Assembly: GCA_031425695.1 (NCBI GenBank)
Contig: JANPJV010000278.1
Span: 1-64,000, forward strand
DNA: 64,000 bases
Reading direction: 5' to 3'
Origin: JANPJV01 sp031425695
GTDB lineage: Bacteria > Pseudomonadota > Gammaproteobacteria > Xanthomonadales > SZUA-5
Positions 35,141-48,400 of this stretch are shown one piece after another. Position 1 is the stretch's first letter. Every line of letters starts with the position of its first letter. The position numbers were made by a program, and so were the translations under genes. The notes below the pieces were generated by a model. That model worked only from the letters and a program-made list of their open reading frames with translations. It ran no database searches and was not told where the DNA came from.

Positions 35141-36465
35141 ACGCATTGCGCTGGCTCCTGCTCTGCGTTTGCTTCTTCGCCGGCAATCATCTTGTTGCTG
35201 AGCCAGCAGACGTCATCGCACCGATGCCGGAACAGTTGCGCCCGGTCAAGTCGGGGAGCAACGAGTTCGTGCCGATCGGTCGCAGTGGCAATGTTCTGCG
35301 TGTGGAGGCGCGTGTGGGCTACGACCGCAACCGCGCGGATGGCAGCCTGAATGTCGGCGCGCGTCAGCAACTGGCGAGCGGTGTGATCGAGGAGCTCGGC
35401 GACCACTACGACTTCATCATCGTAGCCCCCGCCATGCATGTGAACCTGCCGGGCGTCCGCGGTTTGCATTGGCAGGTGCACAACGATGTTCAAGGGATTG
35501 GTCGACCCATGCTCGACCTGCGGCAGCAATTCGGCAGCGCTCGGCAGCTGAAAGCGGTGATCGACCTGGACGAGTCCATCCTGCCGGTCAGTACCAGCGC
35601 GGTCGAGTATGACCAACTGCTCGATACGTTGATGCACGAGATCATGCATCAGTGGGGCGCCTACGTACCTCTGCTCGTGGATGGCAACGCGCAGTCGCCC
35701 CTGGCTACAGCGGAGCGGCATTGGTCGTCGCGCTATGACTCTGATGCCTCGGTGATGCTCGGCGCGCGCTGGCAGGCGCTCGAAGCATCGGCTTGGCGAC
35801 AAGTCGCGGTTTATGACGGTTACGGGCCCCTTGATCTGTATTTGGCGGGCTTCATACCCGTCTCGGAACTGTCGGCGACCCGCTATCTGCAAACCGCGCA
35901 GTTGCAGGGAACGGAGTTGCCCGAGCTTGGCCGTACTGTGCAGGCCAGTGCGCAAGAGGTCAACGCGACGGCACTGCTGGCGGCGCTTGGCCCGCGCGTT
36001 CCCGCACATGCTCAGGCCCAACGGGATTTTTCGGCGGTCATCGTTTCCCTTGAACCGGTCGGTCATCCGGCGTCGCCGGCCGTGCTGGATCGACTTGAAC
36101 TGCTGCGCACGCATTTGCAGACGCGCTTCACTGCCGTCACCGGCGGCCGAGCGCGCATCGACGCTGGTATCAGTGCTGCATCTGTCCGACCGGTGCCGGG
36201 CGCTCCCTCAGGCGTCGGTTCCAGCGCGCCGCCGGCAACTGTGCTCGACCTAGGCGCAGCAACTCAATTCCTGCTCGCGGGACGTACCAACGACCTCTGG
36301 CAAGACAAGGCATCGACCCAAGTCGCCGACAGCGTGCGCGCCATGCTGGCGCTGGCAGGAGATCCACCCATGCGGCGGCCCTGCAGGCTGCTCGACAGCG
36401 CCTCGAGGAACTGGAAGCCCGCACGCTGGAGCATCGGGCTGCACTTCTGCGCGTGCCGGGATTGA
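35137..36465 (+). CDS. Secreted HExxH metalloprotease-like protein, frame broken at the C-terminus
   Basis: 442 residues as read. A signal peptide (about 1-22) is followed by a domain with LMHEIMHQW, placing zinc ligands His167 and His171 with Glu168. A likely third ligand lies downstream but cannot be named with confidence. Up to about residue 410 the sequence reads naturally; from the CCC run at 36367-36369 the frame turns to arginine- and cysteine-rich nonsense (RRPCRLLDSASR), whereas the -1 frame continues smoothly into the giant protein (HAAALQAARQRLEELEAR). One added C would fuse this gene to the next. Confidence 0.8.
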   Translation: MNALRWLLLCVCFFAGNHLVAEPADVIAPMPEQLRPVKSGSNEFVPIGRSGNVLRVEARVGYDRNRADGSLNVGARQQLASGVIEELGDHYDFIIVAPAMHVNLPGVRGLHWQVHNDVQGIGRPMLDLRQQFGSARQLKAVIDLDESILPVSTSAVEYDQLLDTLMHEIMHQWGAYVPLLVDGNAQSPLATAERHWSSRYDSDASVMLGARWQALEASAWRQVAVYDGYGPLDLYLAGFIPVSELSATRYLQTAQLQGTELPELGRTVQASAQEVNATALLAALGPRVPAHAQAQRDFSAVIVSLEPVGHPASPAVLDRLELLRTHLQTRFTAVTGGRARIDAGISAASVRPVPGAPSGVGSSAPPATVLDLGAATQFLLAGRTNDLWQDKASTQVADSVRAMLALAGDPPMRRPCRLLDSASRNWKPARWSIGLHFCACRD

Positions 36466-39400
36466 CGCCTGCACGGCGCGATGTGCTGCTCGAGGAACTG
36501 CTGGAATTGCAAGCCGAGGATGGCGGGTTTGGTCTGTCCGCCGAACACCGGTCGGCGAGCCTGGACACTGCCCTCGCGCTGCAGGCATTGACCGAAGTTC
36601 GCCGTGTTGCGCCAGGCGCGGAGCTTGACGCAGCCATCGCCGGGGCTACTGCCTGGTTGCTTGCGAAGCGCAAGGTCCCACACAACTGTTGGAGCGCAGA
36701 TCTTGGTCCGTGTGAGTTGCTGGCCAGCGTGCACGCGGTCGGTGCCCTCGCGAGTGCCGGCAATTCCCTGTACGCAGATTCTTTGAACCGTTGGCAGCAC
36801 GTATCGGGCGGGTTCGGCGCGGGCACCAGCGCGACGCCGTTCGAGACCGCGATCGTGCTGAACGCGCTGAGTGCCGCCGGCTTCGGCGCCGATCCTCTTG
36901 TAGGCGCTGGTCGCACCTACCTGACTGCCGAACAGCGCACCGACGGCGCCTGGGCGGGAAGCGTCGCCGCCACCGCCGAGGCGATGTTGTTCTTCCAGCG
37001 CAACTCGCGACCGGATCTCCGCGTCGAAGGCGCGCTTCGGGTGCTGCCGGCACAGCCAGTGCAAGGACAACTGCTAGGCGTGCGCTTTGATGTGCGCAAC
37101 GCTGGCAGTCAGCCTGCGCCTGCCAGCGCATTAGTCGTCGATGTGCAGCCGCAGGGCGGCGGCCCCTGGCTGGTGCTGAGCGAGCTGGATCAGGCGCCGG
37201 CGATTGCGCCATCCGCCCAGGCCACGCTGCAACTCGGTTGGGATACGGCCGCGCTGGCTCCAGGCGACTACCGGATTCGAGTGCGCCTGGATGTTGATGC
37301 ACAACTGGAAGAGATCGATGAGGCAAACAACAGTGCCGAACTGATTCTGGCTCTGGGAACGCCACCGGCAGCGCCCGACCTTGCCGTGGTCAGCGGGACC
37401 CTGGCACTGTTTCCCAATGTGGTGACATCGGTACCGCAGCCGCTGCAGGTGCGATTCAGCGTAGAGAACCTCGGCCTGACGCCGATCGCCACGGCCGTCA
37501 TCCGTATCCACGGCTGGCGCTTCGGCGAGCTTGTTCCTTTGCGGAGCGTGTCGCGAGTGGTCGGTGCGCAGGCACGCGTCAGCGTCGAAGAAACGGTGCA
37601 GCTGACTGATCCCGACGTCACGCGCATCGTGATCGTGATCGATCCAGACAGCGCGATCGCCGAAGCACGCGAAGACAACAACCGGGCGGAGATCGAGATC
37701 CCGCGATCCGCTACGGTCGATCTCGCCGTGACCGCAACCGATCTGATTTTGCCATCGGATATTCGCGTCGGCTCGCCAGCCGAAATCCAGCTCAGTCTGC
37801 GCAACCTCGGAACCAGCGATTCGCCCACCGCGCGCATGCGCGTTGACGTGCGCCGCAGCGACGCCAGCCTGTTCGTGGTAGCCGAGCTGGATCTGCAGAT
37901 TCCCGCCGGAGGCGTCGCGCAGCGGCGCTTGCCGTGGACACCCGACCTCAGCGGCGCCAGCACACTGAGGGTGACACTGGATGCACTCGACCAGGTGGTC
38001 GAGTTGAGCGAGGCCAACAATTACGCCGAAGCCCCGTTCCAGGTGCAGGCCTCCACATTGCCAAATCTGACAGTCGTGGCGGGCGGTTGGCAAGTTACGC
38101 CGCAACCGGCCCTGGAAGGCGCCAGCGCGCAAGTGGCGCTCAACGTCATCAACAACAGCGCCCATCCCGCGTCGGCATTCTCGGTGGAGATTGCCTCGGC
38201 AGCGCCGGGCTCGAGCAGTTATGTTGTCCTCGGCACGGTACGCCTGGCGAACGGCTTGGCGGCCGGTGCCAGCCAGAACGTCGTGGTCACGATTCCAGTG
38301 CTCACGGGATCCAATCCACGCCAGTTGCAGGCGCAGGTTGATGTTGCTGGTGAAGTGCTCGAGGGCAACGAGGAGGACAACCTCGGCCTGCATCTATTGC
38401 AGGTCCTGAGCCTGCCGAACGTGCAACTGGCGGCGATCGACAGCACGCTTACGCCGACACAGTCGGCGCCGGGCAGCGTCGTGCGCGTCTCCGGCATAGT
38501 GCGCAACACCGGACAGCAGCCGGTGCCGTCGGTGCTCGTCGAGTTGCACCAGCTGGCGCTGGACGGGCAAGCGACCAGTTTGGCGCCTGCGCAACAGGTG
38601 CAAAACCTGGTTCCCGGAGAGGCGCGCCCGATCGAGTTCGAGTTTACCCGGCCGACTGGCTCCGCGCGCATCGAACTGGCCGCGGATCGCGCCGGGACGC
38701 TCGCCGAAGGACGCGAAGACGACAATCGGGTCGTGCTGGACCTCGACGGCGTGGACCCCGATTTCTACGTCACCGAACCGTACTTCTCCCCCAACGGCGA
38801 CGGCCGCTTCGACCAGACCGAAATAGTCGCAAGGTTATCGCCGCCGGCCGCCGCGCGCGTACGTGTTCTCACCTCTTGGGGCGAAGAGGTGTTGCGATAT
38901 GGCGACGGCTCGGTGACCGCACAGCTCGGCAGCATCTGGAACGGTCGCCGCGCCGACGGTCGGGCGGCGCTCGACGATCGCTATGAAGTGCGTCTGGAGA
39001 ACGCGAGCGGTAGCCTGCTGAAGCGCCTGTACCTGGTGCTCGACACCAACCGTCGCCCGCTGGTGCTAGCGGCCCGTGACGGCAAGGCGCATGTGCAGCC
39101 GCTGGATTGCCGGTTTAGCCCGAATTTCGGTTCGCATGATTCGGATATCGATTCAATCCATGGCCTCGATTTTGCGATCGGCAGCGCCGACAACGGAATC
39201 CCCGAGGAGACGGGAATTTATCGATTCGATTTTGATGGACGCGGGCGTCTGTTGCTCGCGCGAACGGCTGTGCCAGGGGCATCGGGGATCCAGCCGGTCG
39301 CCATGCTGAACGAGCAATCGCTGGCCGCTGTCGCGTATGCGGCCGGCGAACTTCAGCTGTTGATCATCGATGCGGACAGCGGCGCGATCCGCATGCAACC

Positions 39401-42400
39401 AAGGACCATTGGCCACGGAGCGTCTCAATACCGCGGCAGGCTGGGCAACGGGAATCTGGTGTTCGAGTCCAATCTCGGCGTGGTCTCTGTCGGGCTCGAC
39501 GGGCAAAGCACACTCTGGCCCGCGACGTTATCCGGCTTGGAAGCAACTTGGCACTTTGGTACCGATCATGTTTTGCTCTACAGCGAAAACGCCCAGACCA
39601 GGCTGAAGTTGGTGAGCGCGACGGGGGCCCATGACGTCGTAACTCTGTCGCACACGGGATACGAGATCTGGCGTGCCGGTCGGGTCTCATTCAGTCGTAC
39701 TGAACGAGCCTTCTATTGGTCAACCGGCGCTCAAACAGTATGGGGGCCGACTCAGCTCCAGAAAATCCTGCGCATCGACGAATCCACGGGGATCGTTACC
39801 GTCGTAACATCGTCCGATGCCGCGCAAGCCAATCTCGCCGTCGGTGTCAGTCCCTCCGGGCGTTACCTGATCACCACCTTTGGTAGTGACGCCCGCGCCG
39901 AGATCCGTGACTTGACTTCCGGGACGGTGGTTGCCGTGGACCTGGCCGGCGTGGTGCCAACCAACGTGCCGCTGCGTCATCCCGATCGCCCGATGGGTCG
40001 CGGTGTATTCGAATTCCATTGGTCGCCGGACGAAAGCCATGTTGCAGCGCGCTTCGAGGCCTACCAGGACAACGACCCGCAATCGGCCGAGAAATTTTCC
40101 GGCAGCAATATCTTTGTCCAGGCGTCGCGCGGATTCGTCGTCGAAGTCTCAGGCGGCCGCGTACGCGACCTCGAGGATTTCCAGCCGCGTGGCTGGGTGG
40201 CAGGCGAACTGCAGCTCCTCGGCGAACAGGACGGGATTGCTCTTGAGCGCGGCAGCGAGCGATGGTCGCTGCTGCCGCCGGACGCCAACCTGGAGATCAT
40301 CGAGCACTCACCGTATCGGAGTTCCGGGATCAGTGCAGTGTTCTCGAACAGTGGGCCGAATGGCCAAGCGTGCGCCAACTATGCGCGTGTTCGTGCGTTG
40401 CAATCGAAGGCGAACGGCTTTGCCAAGCTCGAAGTGGAATATGTGGAAGCGCTGCGCACGCTGGTCATTCGCGGCAGCGCGGACGACCAGGATTTGGCCC
40501 GCTACATTCTCGAATACCAGTCAGTTGGTAGCAGCGACTGGGCGGCAATCCTGAGTGGTACTGGAACGGTGGACGACCAGGTATTCGGGGCTTGGTCGCC
40601 GCCTGCACCGGGCCGCTTTTCGCTTCGCCTACGGGTCCTGGATCGCGCCGGCAACAGCACGCAGACCACGCACGATTTCGTTTGGTTTGATGCGGAATCG
40701 CTGGGATCGGTGCGAGCAGACTTGCGCCACATCTCGCCGAACGGAGACGGCGTCCAGGATCGCCTAGCGCTGAGCTACGAGCTGCGAGCTGCTGTTGAAT
40801 TGGATGTGCGTGTCGAATCATCCGACGGTACGGTCCTGCACAGCGAGCATCTGGTGCATGCGCAGCCAGGAACGTTCCTGTGGCACTGGAACGGTCGCCA
40901 TCAAAACGGCTCACGCTTGCCGGACGCCGAATACCGGGTCAATTTCGCCTCTCGCGCATTCCCCATCGCCGTCGACAACACGCTGCCGACCGTCGAAGTC
41001 ACGGAAAATCCGCCAGGGTCGACGACGTGTCTACCCGGCGCACAGGTGACGCTTTCGGAGTACGGCGGAACCGTTCGTGTGCGCGCAGTCGACCAGAGTT
41101 TCGACCATCTCCGGTTAGAGTCCAGGCCACGGAATGGATCCGCGCAGTGGACAGAGCAGAGTCGCTATAGGAGCGAGGGAATCGTCCCTGCATATGGCAT
41201 CAACCTGCGGCCGGATGCGTTACGCGACGAGGAGTTTCGGGTCGTCGGCGTGGATCGCGCTGGCAACAGTCGAGCCGTGCCGTTCGAAGTGCTCGGCCTA
41301 AGTGTGGCCAGTGCGCGCCTTGAAGGTGGCGCCACTGCAGGTCCTCCCTGGCACCATGTTGACAATCTCGAGCCCCCGGTCACGATTTTCTATGAAAATG
41401 GGCATCCGCCGACAAGCTTGATACTAGGTTTGTCGGCACGCTCCCTCGATGGCTGGCAGGTAGAGTTTCGAGGCACGAGTGGATGGCAGGTCCTGCCGCA
41501 TGACGTGATCGCAGCAAGTGAAGTTCCTAGTCGCGAAGAGACGTGCTTTCTCGGCAACGAATCTTGGATCGGTGTGAACCTGCCATCGCTTCCCTCGACG
41601 GCCGAGTTCAGAATGCGTCGTGTAAACGGGTCTGTCGAACAGCGTTCGAACAAATTCCGAGTATTTGAAGAAGCACGTACGTTCTGCCCACCTCCAGCCC
41701 CTGGCGATCCGCCCTATCCTCCCGGCCACCCGTGCCATAGCGACGACGATTCCGATTCGCCACTCGGTACGCCACAACGCGGTCGTTGTGAGGCCGTGGG
41801 AGTTGGCGAAGCTACCTTGTCCTTCGTTGTACCACCGCCATTAGCGCCTCAGATCACGGCGGTTCGGTGGTTCGACTCCCGGGACGGGAGCACGCTGCAA
41901 CTCCCGTTGATCCCCAGGTCTGCCGGTCAACTCGCCGCGATCAATGTCTCCACTTTGCCGATCGGCGAGCACGTGGTCCGTGTCGAATACTCCAACGGCA
42001 CGATCCGCACGACGATAGTTGGCCGCAGTCCCGCTGAGCCGCCGCCGCCTGTACTCGATCGGCCACTTCCGAATGGACGGCTCTGCGTGGGTGACCCGCA
42101 AGCGGTGTCTGGGCTCATCAGTCATCCCTTCGTCGACCTTGTTTTTGGCACGATCGGAGACTTCTCCAATAGAACTGAAGCCCCTCCGTTTCAACCTCTT
42201 GCACGGCCGGATGGGCTCCCTGGCCTGAGCAACGCCGCGCCGACCGACTGGCAGATCCAAGTTCGCGACAGTACGGAGTTGAGCGAAGGCCCCGGGATGC
42301 TTCGTGTCCGCAGCCAGTTTTGCGACCGCCACTCATCGTGGGTAGAGCGCCCTGTGGTGATCGACCAAAGCGTACTGCTCGAGGCTCCCAAGTTGGGACC

Positions 42401-45400
42401 CAACCTCAACAGCTTGCAGTTCCCGACCACAATGGTCTACGGAATCGCGAGGAGCAGCTACCGCTTCTCGCCAACTTTGGGCCAGAAGGCTTGGATCGCC
42501 ACTCGAAGTTATGAAGACGTCCGGGCGCATGCAACTCTTCATGCGGTTGCCTCACGACCACTGTTCCATCCCCCCTGGGGATTCGCGGAGATTTGGGCAC
42601 CCGTTGGGCCCTCATTACGCGATCTTGGAAACCGCGGCCCGCTCACCGGCCCGCTAAGCTGGGAATGGGACGGGCGCGGCGCGCAGGGGCAAGTGCTCGA
42701 CGGCGAGTATGTCGTCGTCATTGAAAGCCGTGACACCTGCGGTCATGTACGCAGGGACGTGGTCCCGGTCGCGGTGGACGACACACCGCCCCTAGTTCAG
42801 TGGCTCGTTCCTTCGCCAGCCAGTGTCGCAACTTTGTTCCAGCCGTTGCGAGCTCGCGCGGACGATCAGCTTACCGTGCAGATCCGTTTCTCTTATTCAG
42901 CGTTGGTGGGAAGCGGGCAATGGCTGCCGATCAGCTCGGAGCCGGTTTCGGAACGAGGCGCGCACGAGTACACGGAAACGTGGCACAGCAACGTTGCACC
43001 AGGCAGTTATCGTCTGCGCTTCACTGCGCGGGACGAGGTCGGTCTGGAGAGTCACGCAGACGTCGAGGTGCAAGTTCCGCAACGCTCGCCGTTGACGCTC
43101 GCGGCGGTGCTGAACAATCGGTTGATCTCGCCTAACGCCGATGGCGTGCTGGACAGCACGGCGCTGAGCCTGACCCTCAGCCGCACCGCGACGGTCACTT
43201 TGCAGATCAAAGACGCTTCAGGCACGGTTCGACGTACGCTCGCCGACGCCGTGGTGATGAATGGATCGCCGACCGTGTCGTGGAATGGCAAGGACGATGC
43301 CGGGAATCAGGTCGTTGATGGCGATTACAAGATAGCAATGCGGGTGGTCGATCCAGCACAGCCGGCGCACGTCGAAGTAGCCGACTTCCCGATCGCGGTG
43401 GACAACACGTCACCCATCCTGAGGATGCTGGCCCCCGCCGGGGAGTTCAGCAATGGCCGAGGCGCGCTGACGCTGGAGGTGGCGGAGGCGCACCCGCTCG
43501 GCGTGCTGGCAAGCACCAGTCCACCGATGCCCGGGCTTCTGTCGCAACATGCAGGCGGCAATATGCTGGAACTGGTGCAGCTCGACGACATTGCCGAGGG
43601 CCGCTACACGCTGAGCGTCCAGGCACAAGATCGTGCGGGCAACGGCAGCGAGTTGACGCACGTGTTCACACTCGACCGCAGCGCGCCCGACGTGTCAGTT
43701 CAGAGCCCGACGCCAGGTGCGGTGCTGACGCGCACGGCTGGCTCGATACCAGTCCAGGGACTTGTCGAGGACGCCAACCTGCTCAGCCGTACGCTCGAGT
43801 TGCGCAGCGCCGAGGCGACGCTGGCGGTGCTGGGGACGAACACGGGTGTCAGCAGCGGCCCGTGGAGCACCCAATGGAACGGAATCGCAGCCGACGGTCC
43901 GTACGTGCTGCGAATGCTGGCAACGGACAAGGCCGGCAATCAGGGACACACCGATGTGGCAGTGGTGCTCGACAACACTCCGCCGCTCGCACGCATCGAC
44001 GCGCCCACGCAAGGTGCATCGGTCGGCGCCAGTTTTGCGATTGACGGCGCCGCAACCGATCTCAATTTCGACCGTTTCGAACTCGACTTGGCGCCCGTCG
44101 CGGCATCGCCGAGCTTCCAACGCATCGCCGAGGGCGATGCCGCAGTGGACGGGCTGCTGGCGACTGTGCTCGCACCGCTGGTGGATGGCAGATACCTGTT
44201 GCGGCTCAAGGTGCACGATCGCGCCGGAAACGTCAGCGAGATCTTCCGCGAGATCGCCGTCGACACCTTGCCGCCACCCGCGCCGACGCAGTTGCGTGCG
44301 GAGCGCCAGGGCACGCGAGATGCGCGCCTGGTCTGGAGTGCACCGGTGCCGGTGGTGGACGTGGCGCGCTATAGACTGCTACGCGATGGCCAGGTGATTG
44401 CTGAGCCGATCTCGCTAGAGCATCTGGATACCCAGCTCAGCGAGGGTGTGCATCGCTGGCAGGTCCGGGCCCTGGATCTCGCCAGCAACGAATCGGCGTC
44501 GAGCAACGAAATCAGCCTTGCGATCGACACGACGCCGCCCGAGGTTTCGATTTATTCGCCAGTCGCCGGCTCGCGCCGCAGCGGCGCCATCGCCATCACC
44601 GGCCGCGCATTCAGTCGCGACGACTTTGCCCGTTGGGAACTGCGCATGGTCCGTGTCGGCCAGCCAGGCGCACCACAGGTCCTGGCCAGTGGCACCAGCG
44701 CGGTGTTGAACGGCGAACTCGTTCGTTGGCCGTCCCAAGGCAACGACGGGCTCGTGAGCCTGCAACTGGAGGCACGCGACATTCATGGCAACACGGCCAC
44801 TCGCCAAGTCGAGTTCGAAGTCGACAACCTGCCGCCTGCAGCACCCGTCGGCCTGACCGCCAGTGAATCTGGAAGCAACGATGTCGACCTCGACTGGGCG
44901 CCAAATAGCGAAAGCGATCTGCATGGCTACTTGGTATATCGCGGCGCCCGGTTGCTGCAGGGCGACCCCGCCAGTAACCCGCTGCTTTTGGCCGTACCCG
45001 ATCCGGCTTGGCTCGACGAAGGCGTCGGCGACGGCGCTTTCCAATGGCGCGTGCAGGCGATCGATACGACTGGGAACCTGAGCGCTTTCTCTGATCCCGC
45101 AAGCTTGAGCCGGACCGGTCGTCCGCCGCGTGTCAACCTGGTGCGTCCGTTGGCCGGCGAGCGCTTCGATACCCGCATCAACGTGCGCGGTCGCAGTGCC
45201 GACCTCGACCTCGCCGAGGTGCAGTTCGAATTCCGCGCCGATGGTGCTGCAGGCTGGTCTGAGTTCGGCCCATTGTTCGCGATGCCGCCCTTCGACTCGA
45301 TGTTCGTGCCAGCCGAGGGCGCTTACGGGTTTTTCGAGCTGCGCGCCCGGTCGCTGGATCAGGAGGGCCTGAGCGACCCAGCGCCGCCGCTCGTACGCAT

Positions 45401-48400
45401 TGAACACCGCGACCTGCAAGCGCCGCCGCCACCAAGCGCGCTGAGCGCCGCGGTGGACGGTGCCCGAGTCACCTTGACCTGGGATGCGGTCAGCGCGGTC
45501 GATCTCGCGAATTACGAGCTCCAGCGATCTGCGGGTGGCGACTTCGCCAGCGTGGCCACCGTCGCGGCCGGACAGACGACGCACGTCGACCTCGATGTCG
45601 CCGACGCGGATCATCGCTATCGGATTCGCGCGATCGACGCGGCCGGCAATCGCTCGCAGCCCTCGCCGACCGCTACCGCGCGTGTCTACAGTCTGGAACT
45701 GGGGCAACCCTATACGCCAACCCTGGATGCGGGGACGGACTGGAGCGTGCGCTCACCCGTGGCCGGGCAACTGGAGATCAGCCTGCAATCATCGGCCGGC
45801 ACGTCGGTGCGACCAGAGCTACCGATTTCAGCAAACGGCACGGTGCAGTTCCCAACCACGCTCACACCCGGTTTGACGACGCTGGCGGTTCGCGTGCGCG
45901 ACGCGGCTGGCAACCGCAGCCGGCCCGGCGAGACGCGGGTAATGCGCAGCGAGAGTCCGCCAACACCCACAGGTTTGACAGCGACCGTGAACGGCCATCA
46001 GGTCAGTCTCGGATGGCAGATGGCGGCGCATCCGTATCCCGTCGCGTTCCGCATATTCCGTGATGGCGCTCCGCTGGTCGCTGACCCGCTGCAATCGCCG
46101 CAATCACTGGTGCACGTGCGGGACCAGGGCGATCCAGTGGATTTGCCCGCAGCCATCGACGGCCTGCAGCACACCAGCGCGACCCTGGCGCTGGGCGCGT
46201 CGGGAATAACCCTGCAGGCGCAACTCCCTACGGCGGCGATCGTCGCGGCACTCGAGCTCGACCTTGGCGTACCTCAGTTCCCTGTCGCTGCGGTTGTCGA
46301 GGCCGAATGGCAGAGCAGCTGGGTCCGCCTGCCAGCAAACCTCGTCATCGACCCCGAGTCTGGAAAACACATTGTTGCCTTGAGCCAGCCGTACCGCGCG
46401 GCGCGCTTCCGTGTCCAGCTGAGTGGCGCCGCGCAGTCGATCTTTTTGGCTGAACTGAAGCTGCGGGTCCGTCTGACGCAGCCAGGGAGCACGCTGCTGC
46501 AGACAGTCGTCGACGGGCGTTATCGCTATCGTGTCAGTGCGGTCAACGAGCACGGATTCGAAAGCGCCCAGTCCGCACCCGCCGACGTCGATGTTGGCGA
46601 CACCGTGGCTCCGCCAGCCGTTGTCCTGAGTGGCCAGGTTGTCGGTTCCGACGCGCAGCTGCAATGGACCGAAAGTTTGGCGCCGGACCTCGCTGCCTAC
46701 CGCGTGCTGCGCGGTGCGATCGAAATCGCGACGATTACCGACCTCACCCAGCGCGCGCACACCGACACCGGATTGCTCAACGGTGCGTATGGCTATCGCG
46801 TGCTGGCAGTCGATCAGGTCGGTAATACCGCCGCATCCAACCAGGTGATCCTGAGCGTCGACGTCGGTGGCCTGCCGGCCCCCACCGCACTGACCGTGAC
46901 CGCACTGCCGGGTGGTGGGGCGCTGCGCTTGAACTGGCAGGTCGGGGCGGGCAGCGATCCGGCCGGTTTCCGGGTGTTCCGGGCGCTGACCCAGAGCGGG
47001 CCCTTCGAGGTGATTGCCGATGCCATCGACACCACGCTCGATGACACCGGGCTGACCAACGGCACCCGCTACTACTATCGGGTTCGCGGCTACGATCTGA
47101 TCGGCAACGAGAGTCCTGACTCGAACACGGCGTCCGGCACGCCGATCTTTGCTGACGCTCCGGTGTTCACACCCGTTTTCCACTACCCGACACGCTACGG
47201 TCGATCGGTCGTGGTGCCGCGGCCAGCAAGCGCGATAGCAGGCCGTGGGCAGCCAGGCTCGACGGTGCACCTCGGCACGGGGCTCAATCCTCCCGTGGAT
47301 GCAGTCGTTGCCACCGAGCCGACGGTGCGTAGCTACCCAACCAATAGCGCCTTGCTGGTCGCCCCGGATGGGCGCTACGCCTATGCGGACGGTTGGCTGC
47401 GCCAGTTCGACAGCTCCGAGCCGCTGGTGCGCTTGGGGACGGATTGCGCACCTGCCCAATGGCTCGACGCCCATCGATTGCTGCGCTGCGACCAAGCGCA
47501 GTCGCGCCTCGAGGTCTACCAGCTTGCGACCGACGCGCGTCAGACCTTGCTCGACAAGCCGGCACTGCTGTTCCGTTTGAGTGACGATGGCCGGCGCCTG
47601 CTCGTAGCTGCAGATGTATTTGGCGCAGGCGTCGAGCTCGCATGGCGCGAACAGCAGCCTGTCGGTGCCTGGAATCGCATTGCCAGTGCTGACATCGACC
47701 CGACCACCGTGCGCATTCACGCCGACGGTCGCTTCGTGATCTGGCGTCGCTACGACGGCAGCGTGCAGACATTCGATTTCCAGACCGGGCAGTTGCGCTT
47801 GGTGCCCGTCCTCGCGCGCGACGTCCCGGCCATTGCGAAGCGTTCGACGCTTGCATTGCTGGCCGGTGCACCCGGGACCCCTGGCGTGTATCGCGTCGAC
47901 CTCAATAGCGGGGCCGTCGAGCTAATGGACTTCGGATTGGGCGATGTTGATTCATTGGACTTCAACTTCGACGACAGTCGGGTCGGCGTGCTCAGTTTCG
48001 GCACCTTCGGCCTGTACCGCTGGCCGGACCTTGTCGAGATCTCAACCCTGGCGATCGGCAGCGGCTTCGACCTCAGCGCGTTGCCTACTGAAGAATGGGC
48101 AATTAACGCCAATGAGCTGGTGATCGTGCAGCCAGCGGGCGTCTACCGGCTGGCGCAACTCCCCCTGGCCTACGGCGACAACATAGTCGCGGCCATCGCC
48201 TCCGCGCCCGGTCAATTGGACAGCGGCCCGGCTTCGCCCATCACAATCAGCGTGCCAGGGGACGGCCTCCCCGATCTCGCCGTGCGTGCACAGGACATCA
48301 GCGCCTTGCCGAACGTCGGCAGTCCCGGCGCCAGCGTGCGTCTTGGCGCACGCATTCGCAATCCCGGTGCTGCAGCGAGCCCCGCCAGCACGGTGACATT

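Noticed and set aside
36355..36380. Programmed -1 frameshift joining the metalloprotease and giant genes
   Set aside because: The bases around the shift do not make a standard slippery heptamer, and no stable downstream structure was evident; a missing C is simpler.
46104..47720. 538-codon minus-strand open frame inside the giant gene
   Set aside because: Antisense shadow of FN3-coding sequence, with no motif or start signal.
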